Position numbers and translations under genes: made by a program. 64,000 nucleotides of DNA from Paulownia fortunei. Its lineage: Eukaryota; Streptophyta; Magnoliopsida; Lamiales; Paulowniaceae. The number at the start of each line of letters is the position of its first letter. Within the stretch, counting starts at the first letter, position 1. The notes under the pieces were generated by a model. It was not told where the DNA came from and did no database searches. It was given only the letters and a program-made list of their open reading frames with translations. Shown piece by piece: positions 1 to 13,400 of this stretch. The stretch lies in assembly GCA_019321725.1 (NCBI GenBank), contig CM033119.1, positions 4,551,865-4,615,864 of the forward strand, given 5' to 3'.

Positions 1-734
1 ATCATTTTTGGGGGCAGAGTGCATCAAACTTCACAAAAAAAATAAAATAAAATAAAATTGTAAGAGCTCTTAACTATTTCAAGATCTTTAAAATGAACAA
101 GTAATTGAATAAAAACATTTTATATCATCACAGAACCATAATACCTTATTTTATTCTTATTGATCAATAAATCTCACATGATATACTCCCTCCCTCTTCA
201 TTAAAAAAAAAACTTTATGTACTTTTGTACGCGTTCATCATTATTTTAATTTTTAAAAAACACTTAAAAATAAAATATTATTTAAAATGTTTGTTTATGT
301 AGCATTCAACCCCAAAACCAGATCATCAAAGAATATTCAATCCATATATATGCACAATAATAACATATTAAGAATGTATAACAAATACAACTTTTAATAT
401 TTATAAAATTTGAAAATAATAAAATTGGGACGAGAGAAAAACTCATATTTTTTTTAATAATAAATTAAACGCACCCTATTGCCAACTCGACTAGTCGTGC
501 AGTTGAAACAACGCCAACAAAATTATATATTATCTTACCCTAGAGCGAGATTAGAACATATATAAATAAACAACTGCACACTAAAAACATTAAAAATGGT
601 ATATACAAGACAGAAATAGGTCAGCTATTTAGTTTAGCCAACCCTCAATTAGTTATGTGACTTGATTCCACCAATACATCCCCCCTCCCAAGAAAAATAA
701 AATAAAATAAAATAAAATGTGAATTAAACCCTAA
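1..734. other. AT-rich flank, no gene seen
   Basis: This stretch lies downstream of the zinc-finger gene. It is AT-rich, with short runs of the AAAAT type near 43-57 and 695-718. I see no convincing coding frame, RNA gene or splice signal. The part next to 735 should hold the 3' untranslated region of that gene, but I cannot place its end. Confidence 0.6.
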
Positions 735-3415
735 CTAATATTCAAGCGCTTTGTAAATCACCACAAAGCAAGGCAAAATCGCCCTTGAATTAAACACCTG
801 CAATTCCTCCAGATTCGAGTAAATCCCTGCGTACCCGGCAACAGAATCATACGAGCCACCAGCCGGCGACGCCGCTCCATCGTCCTCAGCCGTCGTATCC
901 TCCGCCGTGCGCTTCACCCTCCCGGCAATCACACGGCACACGAGCATCGCGCGGCGCGTGCCCAGTCCGCCGAGGCAATCGTGGGCGCGTCCACTGCTTG
1001 CCGTTGTGCGGATTCCATTTATTTTATTGCCCTGAAACCCATGCCGGATAATGGTGCAGACGCCGCAAGCGGGTATGGAGCCGCACAAGCTGGATGAGCC
1101 TCGGGCGCCGAGCGAGCACGTGAGCGTGGCGCAGTAGAATCGTAGGAGCTCGTTTCCGTCGGCGGCGCACCTGGCGTTTCTCTTGGCGTTGCTGTTGGCG
1201 CGTATCTTCACGGCGTCTCTGTAGTCCTCGAACCTTTGGATTGTGCGCTGCGTGTTGTGGACTTTTAGTATTCTCTCGATCATGCAAATTGGATTGTCCT
1301 TTTTAAGCCAGCTTGATTTGAAGATTATCTCGACTATGTTGCGGCTCGAATCCTCTGGCCCCAACTCAGACACTGTAAGAATATAGACACAAACATTTGA
1401 GAAAATTTAGCCGGCAAAGCATAATAGCACAATCTCTGCTAAATTCATCATTTAAAAAAAAAAATCTTAGCTAGCTGCTAAAATATTAAGGGACTTTGTA
1501 TAAATATTTAATTTTATAAAAAATAATATATATATTTATTATTTATATAATTCACCGAATATGACATATAAAAGATTAATTTTATTCTAAGATAAGTTGA
1601 CCATCATAATTGTAATAGAAAATCGTATCATTGAACTTTCCAAGTAATATGCTGGCCAAAAACAATTAACCTAATTAAGACAATAAATTTTCCAAACTCA
1701 TCGACTAATCTTAGGTTTAGACAACGAGCAATCATTTTTTAGTTTCTTTACTTTTCTATTTCCAAATAAGTACTTATACAGGACTAAAAAATGATGATCA
1801 TAAGTACCCACAAAAGGTTTCTGGTTCGGGCTGAAATATGACTTCCTACTGTCGGTGAGGTACCCGCACCCAAACAGCTAATAATGTAACACCAATTAAG
1901 AAGCGCCACGTAATGTCGAGTGGTACTTTTCCATTTTATGAATTTGAAAGCTGTAAAATTTATTCCAGATGGTCCCTTAGAAAATGAAGTAGCAGAGCAC
2001 AGGGACAGTGCTGGGAAAAAGAAAGGCAAAGATTTATGGGAGTTTTAAGTAATGCACCAAAAAAAGAACTGCTTTTCAGTTTTCACCTTTTAAGATTGTT
2101 TATTTTGCAGCATAATGCCGTTTTGCCTGCACTTTACAAGTTCAAAATTCATATTTCCCGCAATGAAAATGCAAAATTTTTCTTTTTAACATAACAGAAA
2201 TGGACAATGAAACCACTTTTTTTTTTTATTATCGAAGAAGGGGATCACTTCTGCAAGGCATTGATCAAACTGGAATTGCAATAAAAAATCAAGGGGCAGC
2301 TAGGCCATATGGAATGATGAAGCAACTGTCCTAATAGTCAAACTTAGATATGTGCCTTCAATCTTTTTTTGGTTTATAACAGGAGCAAATTAGTGGGTAA
2401 AATGGTAGTAAAACTCACAAAACTACAGTAAATGCTATCATATGTGTAATCTTAATATATAATACTAATATGATTATAACAATGAACAAAATCATATGAT
2501 AAATTAAACTAATATATGATAATCCTAGTTAAGTACTTCTGTACAAATACATAGTAAAATTGTGAAGGATTAGGACCATAAATCAAAGACATCAAAAGAG
2601 GCTGAAAGTTTTTACCTGCATGCCTAACTGCTTGATGATGTTCTAAGCTCTCAATTTTTGGGAAAACCTCTCCACATTCAGAGCAAGCACATATGGTTGT
2701 TCTTGGCAATGGATACCTGCACTCACTTCTGTCAATTTTACTTCATCACAATATAAAAAATTCAATTCATTTGATAAATTTTTCATCTGATTCTTTTCCA
2801 CGAATAATCTGCCTTACAAACAGACAAGATTTGATCATGCGTCTATCTTTCTCAGACAGTGCAGCAAAATATATATTACCTGCTAGGATCAACAATGGCA
2901 TGACACTCATAACACCCGGAAAGCTTCCTCAGCTGCAGGCCTCGGCCGGTGTAAGATGCGCCACCTGCACTTGATCTCACCGAGCTGGAGTTGATGGACC
3001 GAGAAGAGGATGATCCATGGCTAGTCTTCTTGCTGAGAAGCCTGGTTTCCTGCCCCAGAGAGCTGCTCTCGGGTGAGTTATCTGCGCGGTGTACAACCCT
3101 GGTGTTGCCATGAACAACATCCCTGAACGAACAAATAGAGCTGCAGGAGGTATAAATGATATTGGCTGAAGGGTTTCTCGAGGGATCGTGGATTTTTGAA
3201 TCTTCAATTTGTTTGCAGGTGAGCAAGTTCTTGATTTGATCCCATGAAGAGGGTTGCTTGGTCTGCTGCTGCTTCTGCTTTTTCTTGCGCTTGGAATTGG
3301 GGGCATGTTTTTTGAGCTCATGAGAGGGTTCTGGTAAGAAAGTGAGGAGTGCCATGAAAACTAGTGCTAGGAATTGGAAGAGGAGTGCTGGTAAAGAATT
3401 ACTTTTCTCTATCAT
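735..3415 (-). CDS. C2H2 zinc-finger protein of the plant At4g27240/At5g54630 type
   Basis: Exons on the minus strand: 3415-2880, 2716-2616, 1372-735, giving 424 residues. An in-frame ATG at 3430 would add five; I prefer 3415 because MIEKSNSLPALL is the usual start in this family. Residues 9-27 form a hydrophobic stretch followed by a Lys-rich run, then the family motif WDQIKNLLTCKQIE. Exon 2 carries one zinc finger, C190-x2-C193-x12-H206-x4-H211. Exon 3 holds the long conserved C-terminal domain, with FKSSWLKKDNPICMIERILK, the paired RCAADGNELLRFYC and SLCGS motifs, and a closing PCFVVIYK. As I recall, this domain is placed in the ADP-ribosyltransferase (PARP-like) fold superfamily; I cannot test that here. 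Molecular role unknown: the finger suggests nucleic-acid or protein binding, while the N-terminal hydrophobic segment could anchor it to a membrane. Introns are 163 and 1243 bp. Confidence 0.9.
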
Positions 3416-4793
3416 GGAGAAAACACACACTTACTTGGAGAGAGAAGTCTGAAAATTTGGGAAGTGTTACTTTAATGGGGGGAGGGATCCAAGATGGGTG
3501 AAGAAGTTGGGGGATGGGGCCTATTTATTAATTATTAATAGTTGCTTGTGTGCCTGAGAAATAAAAATAATTAATTAACCCCATAATCTATCAATAATCT
3601 GGCTTATTGTGATGAAAAGTCAGTGAAAATACCACCAGAAAAGTTTTTAAAATTATTCTAAAAAATTTCAGATTTTTTTATGCCTAGTGTTTAAATTAAG
3701 ACAAAAGACTAGCAGAACCGTTCATATAACTCCAAAATCTGAAGTTGAACTTCTGATTAACCACCAAATGTAATATACAAGTGGGGTGTTTAGCGGTCAT
3801 TTCTTCTTAATTATATATGGGAAGGTTTCATTCTTTTGCATAAGTACGTGATACACTCGGCGTTAACTTGGAAAAATACTTATATATAATAATGCGGTAT
3901 ACATTAAATTCTTAATTTCTAACCTGGAAAGGTATGGAGATATAAGTTAATGTCTGCATTGTAATAAGACATTAAGAACGTTGGAATTATCTCGACAAAA
4001 ATCATTTTATACTCAAATCAGAATTAATTTAAAGAAAATAAAAAATAAATAATTAATAAATCTTGTAATAGTAAAAAATAGATTGAGTAGCTTTTCAAAA
4101 TGATGAATAAGGATATTTATACAATTTTTGATTAGAGCATGGTCCATACTGGGTTATCTTAGGCCTTTAGAAATTGAACCATTCTTCACGTTAATCAACT
4201 AGTCAATAATTTAATAATCAAGAATAGTGAAATAGATTAATAATCACAATTTTAACGGGATTGAATGCAAAATCTCGGATGTGGGGTTTCAATTTTTATT
4301 ATTTGAGGTAGTTTTTATCGACAATTACCTTCTAAATTACGCATATGCATGTGTAAATTGAAACTTTTTTGTTTTGCCCGATATTGAGGAGGCATTAATA
4401 CGACAATATATAGCACTATGCTTGTATTTTTCCAATAATTAACAAGACAAGAAACAAAAGAAAAAGAAATCAATCAATGTCTCAACTTGTAATCATGCTT
4501 GACGACTGTGTGTGTGGTACTAGGTCAAGGGTGAAGCAGTGATAATTCATGAAATGATGAGAAGTAGGACAGTGATTTTGGGCCCAAATTATAACAGCAT
4601 GGAACAGGTAAAAACATGCATGTGAAAGTTAGGAAGCCTAAGTTTGGCTTATGCTAAGTACCATGGCATGTATTTTGTCTGAATTGGAGTTACTCTCTTG
4701 TTCCTTCTCCTTTCTTTTTCTCCTGATAAAGTCTGTAGCTTAGCAAGCTGAAAAAGATATGCTTCAACGCCTAAAGCCACTGCTCTTCTCCGT

Positions 4794-4800
<7 letters not shown>

Positions 4801-4826
<26 letters not shown>
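4801..4826. repeat. (AT)13 microsatellite
   Basis: Uninterrupted AT dinucleotide run. A second similar run lies at 4975-4996. Both are likely to vary in length between individuals. Confidence 0.9.
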
Positions 4827-4974
4827 CCCAACTTGAAATCACATAATAGTAAAATATTTTGAGCATTTTATAGATTGGTGGTTTGAATTTCATAGGTATA
4901 ATTTTGGCGGTGGTACTCATTAGTGGGTGAATTTTCGAATCTTACTTTTCGACCTCTTCAACGTGTTGAATGTC

Positions 4975-4996
4975 ATATATATATATATATATATAT
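4975..4996. repeat. (AT)11 microsatellite
   Basis: Uninterrupted AT run, 150 bp after the first one. Confidence 0.9.
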
Positions 4997-6469
4997 TGCT
5001 TCAAACTAGATTTAATTTAACAAATTACATATGTAGAGTAAAAGTTGGTATAAAACCAATTATTAATTTAGTGAAACAATAGTATATATCAGTAGAAAAT
5101 CGAATATTACTTATTAAAAGCTGTAACAAAGGAAAATAAACTATTTAATATGAAATATACAAATAAACATCAATGTTTTTAGTCAAGTTCTAATCCAGAA
5201 CATCATAATTTTAATGTATTTGGTACTTTATCATTATTATTTGAGCTAGATCTGATTGATCTAATAGAATTAATATTTATATGTTAAGTGCATAACGATT
5301 TGCAAATACAAATTAATTCATAGTCCCAATCATCGTAGAAATTTCCATTTGAATTAGGTCAATTGTCGAATATCTGCAAATATCAATTGGCAGTGACATT
5401 TAGATTTGATTATCCGGCTTCCAACATGTCCAACTTGTTATATACCCCTAAAATGAGACTGACTGAATTAATTCATGTGATTTCATATTTATTTGAGGGC
5501 CGAGTACATATTTTCTACGAAATTATGAAATCTAGCCATAAATTCTTGATGACTCCATCACCTGAACCCAAGTTTTAAGTTTAAGGGAGTTTTTGCAATT
5601 AACTTTTCAAAGTGATTTTGGCTTCTGGCTAAAAATAAAATAAAATTGAATTTTCAAATACTAATTTCTAATTCGGTTTATGTTTAATTTGATTAGAATA
5701 ACAGAAGGTGGGTTGTTTCGACTTATCTAAAAGTGCTTCTGGTAATTTTGTAAATACATAAAAGTTTATTTTAGCATTTTTACCCTTGAAACTCTTGTAT
5801 TATCCATAAAGCATTTTTTATATTTTTGTCATTTTATAAAATTTATATGAAATTGCTTTTTATCAAACGCTCTAACTTTAATTTTTTTTAGCTTTTCACT
5901 TCTTTTTTCAAACGCTAACCATTTTTTCGTCTTTCTCACTGTAGATAAATAAAATTGTATCAATTAAATTGTGACACATATGAAATAATATATTAAATAT
6001 TAATTTTATATTTTCTATTTATATTAAAAATTTAATCAAATTTCATTCATAAAGTAAATAGTTAATTAATTTGATATTATAATATATATTTTATTCGTCA
6101 ATCATATGTCGCAAAGTGTTAAATCTCAATTTTTGGAAACCAATGCTTATTTTGTAAGTTATAGAATTGAATACAAATACAAATTGATAATTCAAATCAT
6201 ATGTTGTGATATTAATCAAATCATGAAAAGTCAATCAAATCATGCCATTTCATCAAATAACTTATCCAAAAGTCTATGTCTTATAAGTATAAATATGAGT
6301 CATCTCCAATGAATTAAACACAACAACATAAGTTGTGAAAAAGAGGTCCAAATAAAAAAGGTGTTGGAGGAAATTTTCTCAAGTAAGACGAACAAATTTA
6401 AGGAGATCCACGGTATTTAAGACGAAAATCAAGGCGTTTATCCAAATAATAGTGTTTAATTCAAAATTA

Positions 6470-6705
6470 AGTTATTAAACCCTCGAATTAACGTTATTAG
6501 ATATTAAATTCACCTTGGAGGAGATTGAAGGGTCGATCCACCAACAAATATTCAAATCCAATAAGTCGACGTTTTTTAAGTTCTAACATTTGATTCGATA
6601 TCAAGGTGTTATACCCTTGAATTAATGTTATTGAAGAACAAAATCCAGTTCGGAGGAAATCAAATTGACAATTGCACCTCCAAAAGTTCAAATCTCAAAA
6701 CTTCT
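6470..6705. repeat. Imperfect tandem duplication, period about 135 bp
   Basis: The block from about 6472 (ATTAAACCCTCGAATTAACG) recurs diverged from about 6607 (TTATACCCTTGAATTAATG). The two then share a matching order of GGAGGA/GGAGGAA, a CACC-type segment and TTCAAATC near the end. It looks like two old copies of one repeat unit; no coding frame crosses it. Confidence 0.5.
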
Positions 6706-9500
6706 TGTTTTTAAAGAAAAGAATCATATGATTCAAACATATTGTAACCATTTTACTATTTCAATTCAATAAAATTTCATTTGTATAATTTTTTCTTTTT
6801 TGTTAATTTTGCATACAACGAAATTTATGTTACACTCACTTCTTAACAAATTCTAAATTTTAAACACTTTAAGTTTTTGCAAACACTCTCTAAATTAATT
6901 AAATGATTATAAATTATTATTAATTATTAAAGGTTGATTGTTGATTGATATCATTCACACCCATTCACATTAAGAAAAGAAAAAAAAAACAGTAAAAAAA
7001 AAGATCAAGTTTAAATTAGTTGGATTGTGACTCTTCAACTATCAGAACATTGAAATGACACACATCTAATTGCATGTAATTACCATGCTATATGAGACGA
7101 GAGTGAATTTGCTTCTTCCGCCTATATTGAAGGTATCCGATCACAAAAGTGGAATTGCATTTTTAGCAACATGAATATTCACAAATCTATTTTATACATT
7201 TTATCGAATAAAAGATATTAAATAGAAAATTAATCCAAATTCAAGTTTTACAAAGAAATACATACATATCTATATATATATATAAATTAAAATAAATGAA
7301 AAAAATGCGACATTTATCATGGTATTGAGAATAGCCATTAATTTGTGGTTGTAATTCTTGATCACTTCAATATTGATGTATGTGCCAATTTTTTCAACCC
7401 CAATTGTTATATTAAATCTCTATCACTTTTTTTTTTGGAACATACTATTTGTTGATATTTACGCACTAAGAGATCCCATTTTTTTTTTTAGTGATACTTA
7501 TCCTTCTTATATTGAGGGATACATGCAAACTGAGTGCAATTGGAGGCTCAAAAGTATATGTGGTGGGGAATTTGGATTCCAAGAGTGCAAAAGGAGAAAC
7601 GCAAGCGCCAAAGGAATAGAATAATAGTCACTGAATTCTATGCCAATTTGCATCTGCCTATCCATTTTGGTTTGCCCAATTTTATTTTGTAGCGTTTAGC
7701 TGCATGTGAAATGGAACGTGGTCTTGGCTAGCAACTTAACCACTCAACCTATCCATATCATTTGGGTTTAATAAGTCGGCATTTTTTTTGGATTAATTTC
7801 TGAATTTTTTTTTTAAATACAAAAGTAGGATTGGACGAGTTATTAATGTTTGAGGCATAGTTGTTAATCTTTTTGTGTATATATATGATATTTTTATCTT
7901 TTAGGTTGAATATGTATGTTGAAAATATTGTACAATGTGCACGCACGCACAAAATTTATAAATTTGTATGAACAACATAGAAAATATGTAATGAGAGAAA
8001 TGGAATAATCGAAATAAAAAAATATTTTTATGGCTAAACATTCCTTACCTGAAGTGGATGAATATCCCACGTGTAGAGATGAACTCATTTTGATCTTGTG
8101 TAAGCAGATCTTGCCTCTTCAAACAATTCCTTCATCTTTGCTAGCAAGTTGCTTCTTCTTCCCCACGAGCAAGTTAGTCTCTGAGACGAGTTCTCTGCAA
8201 GATAGTGAGAGGTCATGTGATTGTTTCAAGAAAATCCTTTTAATGCTTATGTCAGCAAGTTTGAATAATTATTAATTGAAAACAAGAGAAATGAATAATG
8301 TACTTTATAAATATATATGAGTGGATAATAATACTCATTTAATTGATACATGAGTTTAATAACTCTTTAATATAATTTGAGCATCGAAGGCCTTTGTATT
8401 TTGTTAGGCTACAATGTTTATACATTGCGTGGATATCTTAAGCCTAAGTCTTTAGTTGAATTGATGTATGACCGTTAGCGTCAAATTTGAATATATCAAT
8501 TTGGGAAAAAATCTGAAACATGTTTCCTTAGTGATTTGCCTTGTCACTTAGATGAAGAGTTACGCTTGTGGTTAAACAATTACGATTTTAGCTCAACAGT
8601 TTTAAAAATTTTGATTATAAAAAAAAATAAAAAAGGTGCAAGCATGAATTTAATCTCAAGAATTGTTGCTTTTTTGGCAATTCGTTGTAACATATTTCTT
8701 AATTGAATGATGATACCAGAAGCTTTCCTTCGTCAGAAACAATATATTGCCATAGGTGTTGCTGGATCTTGATTGGAGTAGTTAGAGGTCCGACATTGGT
8801 TCGGCCAACGATTCCCATTCTACCTATAACAAACACTATGATTTGATTGGGTATTTTATTGTCAACCTAGTGGAGTGGAGGTGGACCGCGCTAAAACGAG
8901 ATCTAAGATTTTGCCCCTCATCTCCTTTTCAAGTGCATAAACACAAATGAGCTCGTATCTTCTTGATCGATTATTGAAATTTTTAGTACTTGTTTTAATT
9001 TGATTTTTCACATTGTATTTTTACTATGTGCAAAAGATTGGAATTAATTTAAAAGGGTTTGGATTCGTATTTTCATACTTGGGTGATCATATGCAAATTC
9101 TATATAAAAGGAAGATATCGCAATTTTTTAAATTCATTTAATACAAATATCTTATTTCGAAGCAATGGTTCTTCATTATCTTCGATTTTATAATTTTTCA
9201 TTATTTTAAGGGTCTCGTAAGAAAATAAAATCTCATATTGAGCTATAGTAACTTAAGTCATCTAAATTTATTATTTTTGAATAACATCAATTTGTTAGCA
9301 AATATTTTCCTGCATTATGTGGAAGTTAACCCTAGTTATGAACACACGACCATCGTAAAAAACAATTAACCGCAACCCCTCTTCATGGGTACGTGATTAG
9401 GTGATACTCTCAGATGTTATGGCCTAGGGGTAGAGGGCTAGTTTGTAATGACTTTTCTCATTTTACATAGGCCATCTTGTGTGATTGGGCGGCAGCTTCT

Positions 9501-9582
9501 GAAGCCCAATGCTTTTTTTCTTGCAAAGGCCCATTTATGAAACGCCGTCGTCCAGACACCCCTTCCCGTTTGCTAGGGTTTT
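9501..9582 (+). promoter_or_regulatory. Site II-like and telo-box elements upstream of TRM6
   Basis: GAAGCCCAAT (9501-9510) and AGGCCCAT (9527-9534) match the plant site II class (GGCCCA/TGGGCY), and CTAGGGTTTT (9573-9582) is a telo-box (AAACCCTA) in inverse orientation. The pairing of site II and telo-box is known from promoters of plant ribosomal-protein and other translation genes. Here it sits 120-200 bp before the TRM6 start codon, in line with a growth-coupled tRNA modification gene. Function is inferred from motif and position only. Confidence 0.6.
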
Positions 9583-9700
9583 AGTTTGAAATTTCTGCGC
9601 CCAAAACCCTTGATTCAAATCCAATCTAATTAATCCTCTAATCCTTCCAAAATTGTGGTTCTTTCCCTCAGAAACGATCAATACTACGAACAAACCAGGA

Positions 9701-10395
9701 ATGTCGACTAAGAGTTCAGAAGAAATTTTGAGCGGGAATCAAAACCCTAGAATCACCTGGGAAGGCTGCAGTGTCTTGCTCGACATCAATGATGGCGATC
9801 GAGTGCTTTTTGCTCGCCTCACTGCCGGCTCGTAAGCTGTTACAGATTTACATTATTTACCTGTGCATGATAATAATATAGTAAATATACGAACTTTTTC
9901 CAGTCACTCCAATTTCGTGTTTTTTAGGAAAATAAAGATAGGGAACAAGAATTGCTCTCTGCAGCCTTTGATTGGATGCCCGTTTGGATCTTCGTTTCAG
10001 GTAGAGGTTGGAGAAGATGGGCCGTTTCTCTCTCGAGTTCTTCCATCTACAGAAGGTTTTGTAATATTTCTTTAGATATTTTTGACTCATGGTTAGTTTG
10101 AAAAATGCCAAATATTTACTCGTTTCAAACTAATACTAAAAGTAAAGATCATTTAAGCCAATTCCTTGCATGAGAGGATGCAAAAGTTGTCAGTATGGTC
10201 TTGGTCTCTTATGGTTTAGTTTTATGTTGTTGTTTCTATTAGCATTATCTTCATTTTAATGCTTTTAGAAGTGGTATTTTGTGAACCAAAATTGTGAGAA
10301 GGTTAGTATGAGAGTGAGGCAAGCTGCTTCTCAGGTGTAAAAGTATAGGAGGGATTGTTGGAGAAATATATGTACCTCTGAGTCTTTGCGACACA

Positions 10396-10428
<33 letters not shown>

Positions 10429-13400
10429 TGTAGTTTAAAATCAAGCTATATGGAAAGTTTAGTTTGTCCTTTTATTGCGTATGTGTATGCACTGGTTTAG
10501 TTTGAATACTTGTATTCTATCTGCTCAGATGTCATTTAGTTGCTTAACCACTTTTTTTAGCAACTCAGTTGGTCATGTATTCACAAAATCTTTCTTATCA
10601 GGTAATAATGTCGGAGAGAAAATGGATTGCCAAATTATGGAGGAGTGCAGAGATAATCGTGCAATAGTAGATAATAACACAGCCCAGACTCTCACTGGTG
10701 AAGACATAGATGACTTGCGGAGGTAAGTTTCATATTTCTAACTTAAAACTATACACTGTATGCATTCATTGCATCTAATTTACATGTTCTTTACGTATAG
10801 ATAGGAACTGATTGACTCAATTTTGCAACTATAAGATTGTTTTGCCTCATGTGTTTCTTTGAGGAACTATAAGCACATGGATGTTAAAGACACTGTTGTG
10901 TAGTTTTAATACTATTCTATTTCAAGTTCTATGCTGTTCATATTCTTGGATGGACTAATAGGATAGCAATCAACGAGCTTAGAAGAGAGCGTATGCCTAT
11001 TGCATGCCTAACTGAAAGTCCTCAATGTTGCCACTGCTCCATTAAGAATTGATGTATTTCTGCTGCTTTTTCTATTAAGCATCCATTCGCCCATAATAGA
11101 CAAAATTTCTCGTCTCTCTACATAGTTGATTCAAATATTAAATTGCATAGCAAGTATAGTCTTAAGATGCCATGATATCACAAAACTTTTGCAGTTTCAT
11201 AGGAGGTTGATCTTTGTTTAAAATTTTATTTATTTTTCTCATAAAAGGGAAAAGAGATGTGAGAATTTGTACAGTTTTTTCGTTATTAATGAAAGAGGAA
11301 ATAATATGGTGATAGTTGAATCAAAATTTGATCTATTAGGTATAATGAACTATAAACCAATTTTGTTTTGATTTGATGCTTCCTCGTCCGTCCTTGAACA
11401 TGCTGTTGTTTGCAATTTTTTACATCATGATGTTTGTTTTTATCAATCAGTTTTAACCTAATATCACTGCACAGTTTCCTATGTATCTCCGTTGTGTTTG
11501 ACAGTTTATATTTTTTTCAGAAAGGGAGCAACTGGAGATGAAATAGTTGAGGCCCTTATTGCAAACAGTGCAACATTTGAGAAGAAAACTGCATTTTCAC
11601 AGGTGGATGACTAATATGAAATATGAATAATCTATTCTGAAGATCAAAACTGAATATCTTTCTGTTTGCAGGAAAAGTACCGGATTAAAAAGCAGAAAAA
11701 ATATGCACCCAGGGTACTTCTGAGACGTCCATTTGCCCGCAGGTTGCTTCATGATTCCTTACATTTTTAATGGGTTCATAATTCTTGGTATAGGTTTATC
11801 ACAAATTTCTATATTGCTCAGAACCGACAATTTTAAGGAACAATAGATTATTATAATTGAGTGAAATGCCTTTGGTTGATATTATTTTAAGACAACTTTC
11901 TATCTGTTTTGCTTATGTACATATGTAAATATGAGGTTGCAATCCACTAATTTGATTGATATGAAGTGTTACTTTGGAGGAAATCAAGATTTACAATCAT
12001 CGATTATCGCATTCAGCTCCTTTAATTGAATGACAGCTAAATTGGACCACATTCAAATACAGTCTACAACTAAGTAGTTCAGTTTCTGATCTTTGTCAAC
12101 CATCATCCCTCCTGAATCAGAAAAGAATCTGTATACCATTCTACTCTATGAAAGGTTATGTGATTGATTTGATGTGTTATCCTATGAGATGTTAACTGGA
12201 TGTAATTACCATTAGTTTCTAATTGGTTGGAACCCACATGAGAGTCCGTGATCTATTTGCTCAAATGTGGTCAACTTGATATGTAATTGAAATACTTGAC
12301 TTAAACTTGATATTCCCTGATAATTGAGATCCTATAGTTATATTTGAGCCATAAGTCAACTTTATTCTCTCCTTTTTAGCTATGATACTCTGTTTTGAGT
12401 AACGCACCCTTAGATTTTTATAGGGAAACTGATTCTGGTTATCAGATTATCAAGCATTAAACAAATACTTACTTTTTCTATAATGCTGTTAAATTCAGTC
12501 TGATGCTGTTGCATCTGTTTGTAAATTTTGGAATATACATGAGAGTTTCTCATGTGATCCATGCAGCTCTAGAAGAAGTGATTAGCCTCACAAAAATTGA
12601 AATACTTGACCTATAACTTCATATTTCAGATTTTTGCGATTTTATCCAGCAAAAACTCCAGGGTTTAAGCTCTAAAATTCTTTCAAACTTTCCCCCTCTC
12701 TTTACTATAATGCATTTTTCTGTTTTAATCAAGTAATTATCGTGATGAGTAAATATTTTTCAGCAAATCAGGTCCCCAGGTTAATCGAACACTTCGGCCA
12801 GACCTATGATATGAGATGGAGAGGATACTCTTTTCCACTTGACTATGGTTCACATCCCAATTTTATTTGTACACATTGATGTTGGGATTGCATGTACAGA
12901 GGGTCATTTCCTGTTTGTTTCAAAATTGCTTTTCAAACAGTTAATCGTTTTTCATTTTCAATTGTTGTTTTTGATGATCATCCCATTGCTGATATATTGT
13001 GCCTTGTTCCTTTCAGCATATGTGAAGCATACTTCAAAAAACATGCCGAGAAAATTGGGTAAATACCCTGTCTCTTGTGATGATAATTATTGCAGTAAGT
13101 TGAATTTATAACCAATGCACTTTGCCCCATAAGGAAAATAATTCTTGTTGAATTTTCATTCTCTCCCTGCAAAAATGCTGCTCCTTATTTTTCAGTTTAG
13201 GCAAGTGATGCTTCATGCTAAAGTATTTTGTCGCATCAGAAAAATATTATTATCAAAGTTGCACTTTGTCCCTGCAGTAGCACTGTTCTTTCCAGTTTAA
13301 GAAAATACTTCCCGAAATTTCCTTGGAAGTAAATTTGCATACTCAAATATTTAGAAGTGTTAGTAGATATCTTCTATGATTGCCAGGTTTTTGCGGGTGG

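Larger units (their letters stand above)
3416..9500. other. Long gene-poor intergenic region
   Basis: No supported gene in about 6 kb. The zinc-finger gene's promoter should lie just above 3430; a TATA-like run reading AATAAATAGG on the minus strand sits near 3520. The rest is AT-rich with two AT microsatellites and an imperfect tandem repeat near 6470-6700. Short open frames (for example 5363-5578, 7358-7624 and 8030-8275) lack any recognisable motif, Lys/Asn/Ile/Phe-rich composition follows the base content, and none joins to a splice partner. Confidence 0.6.
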
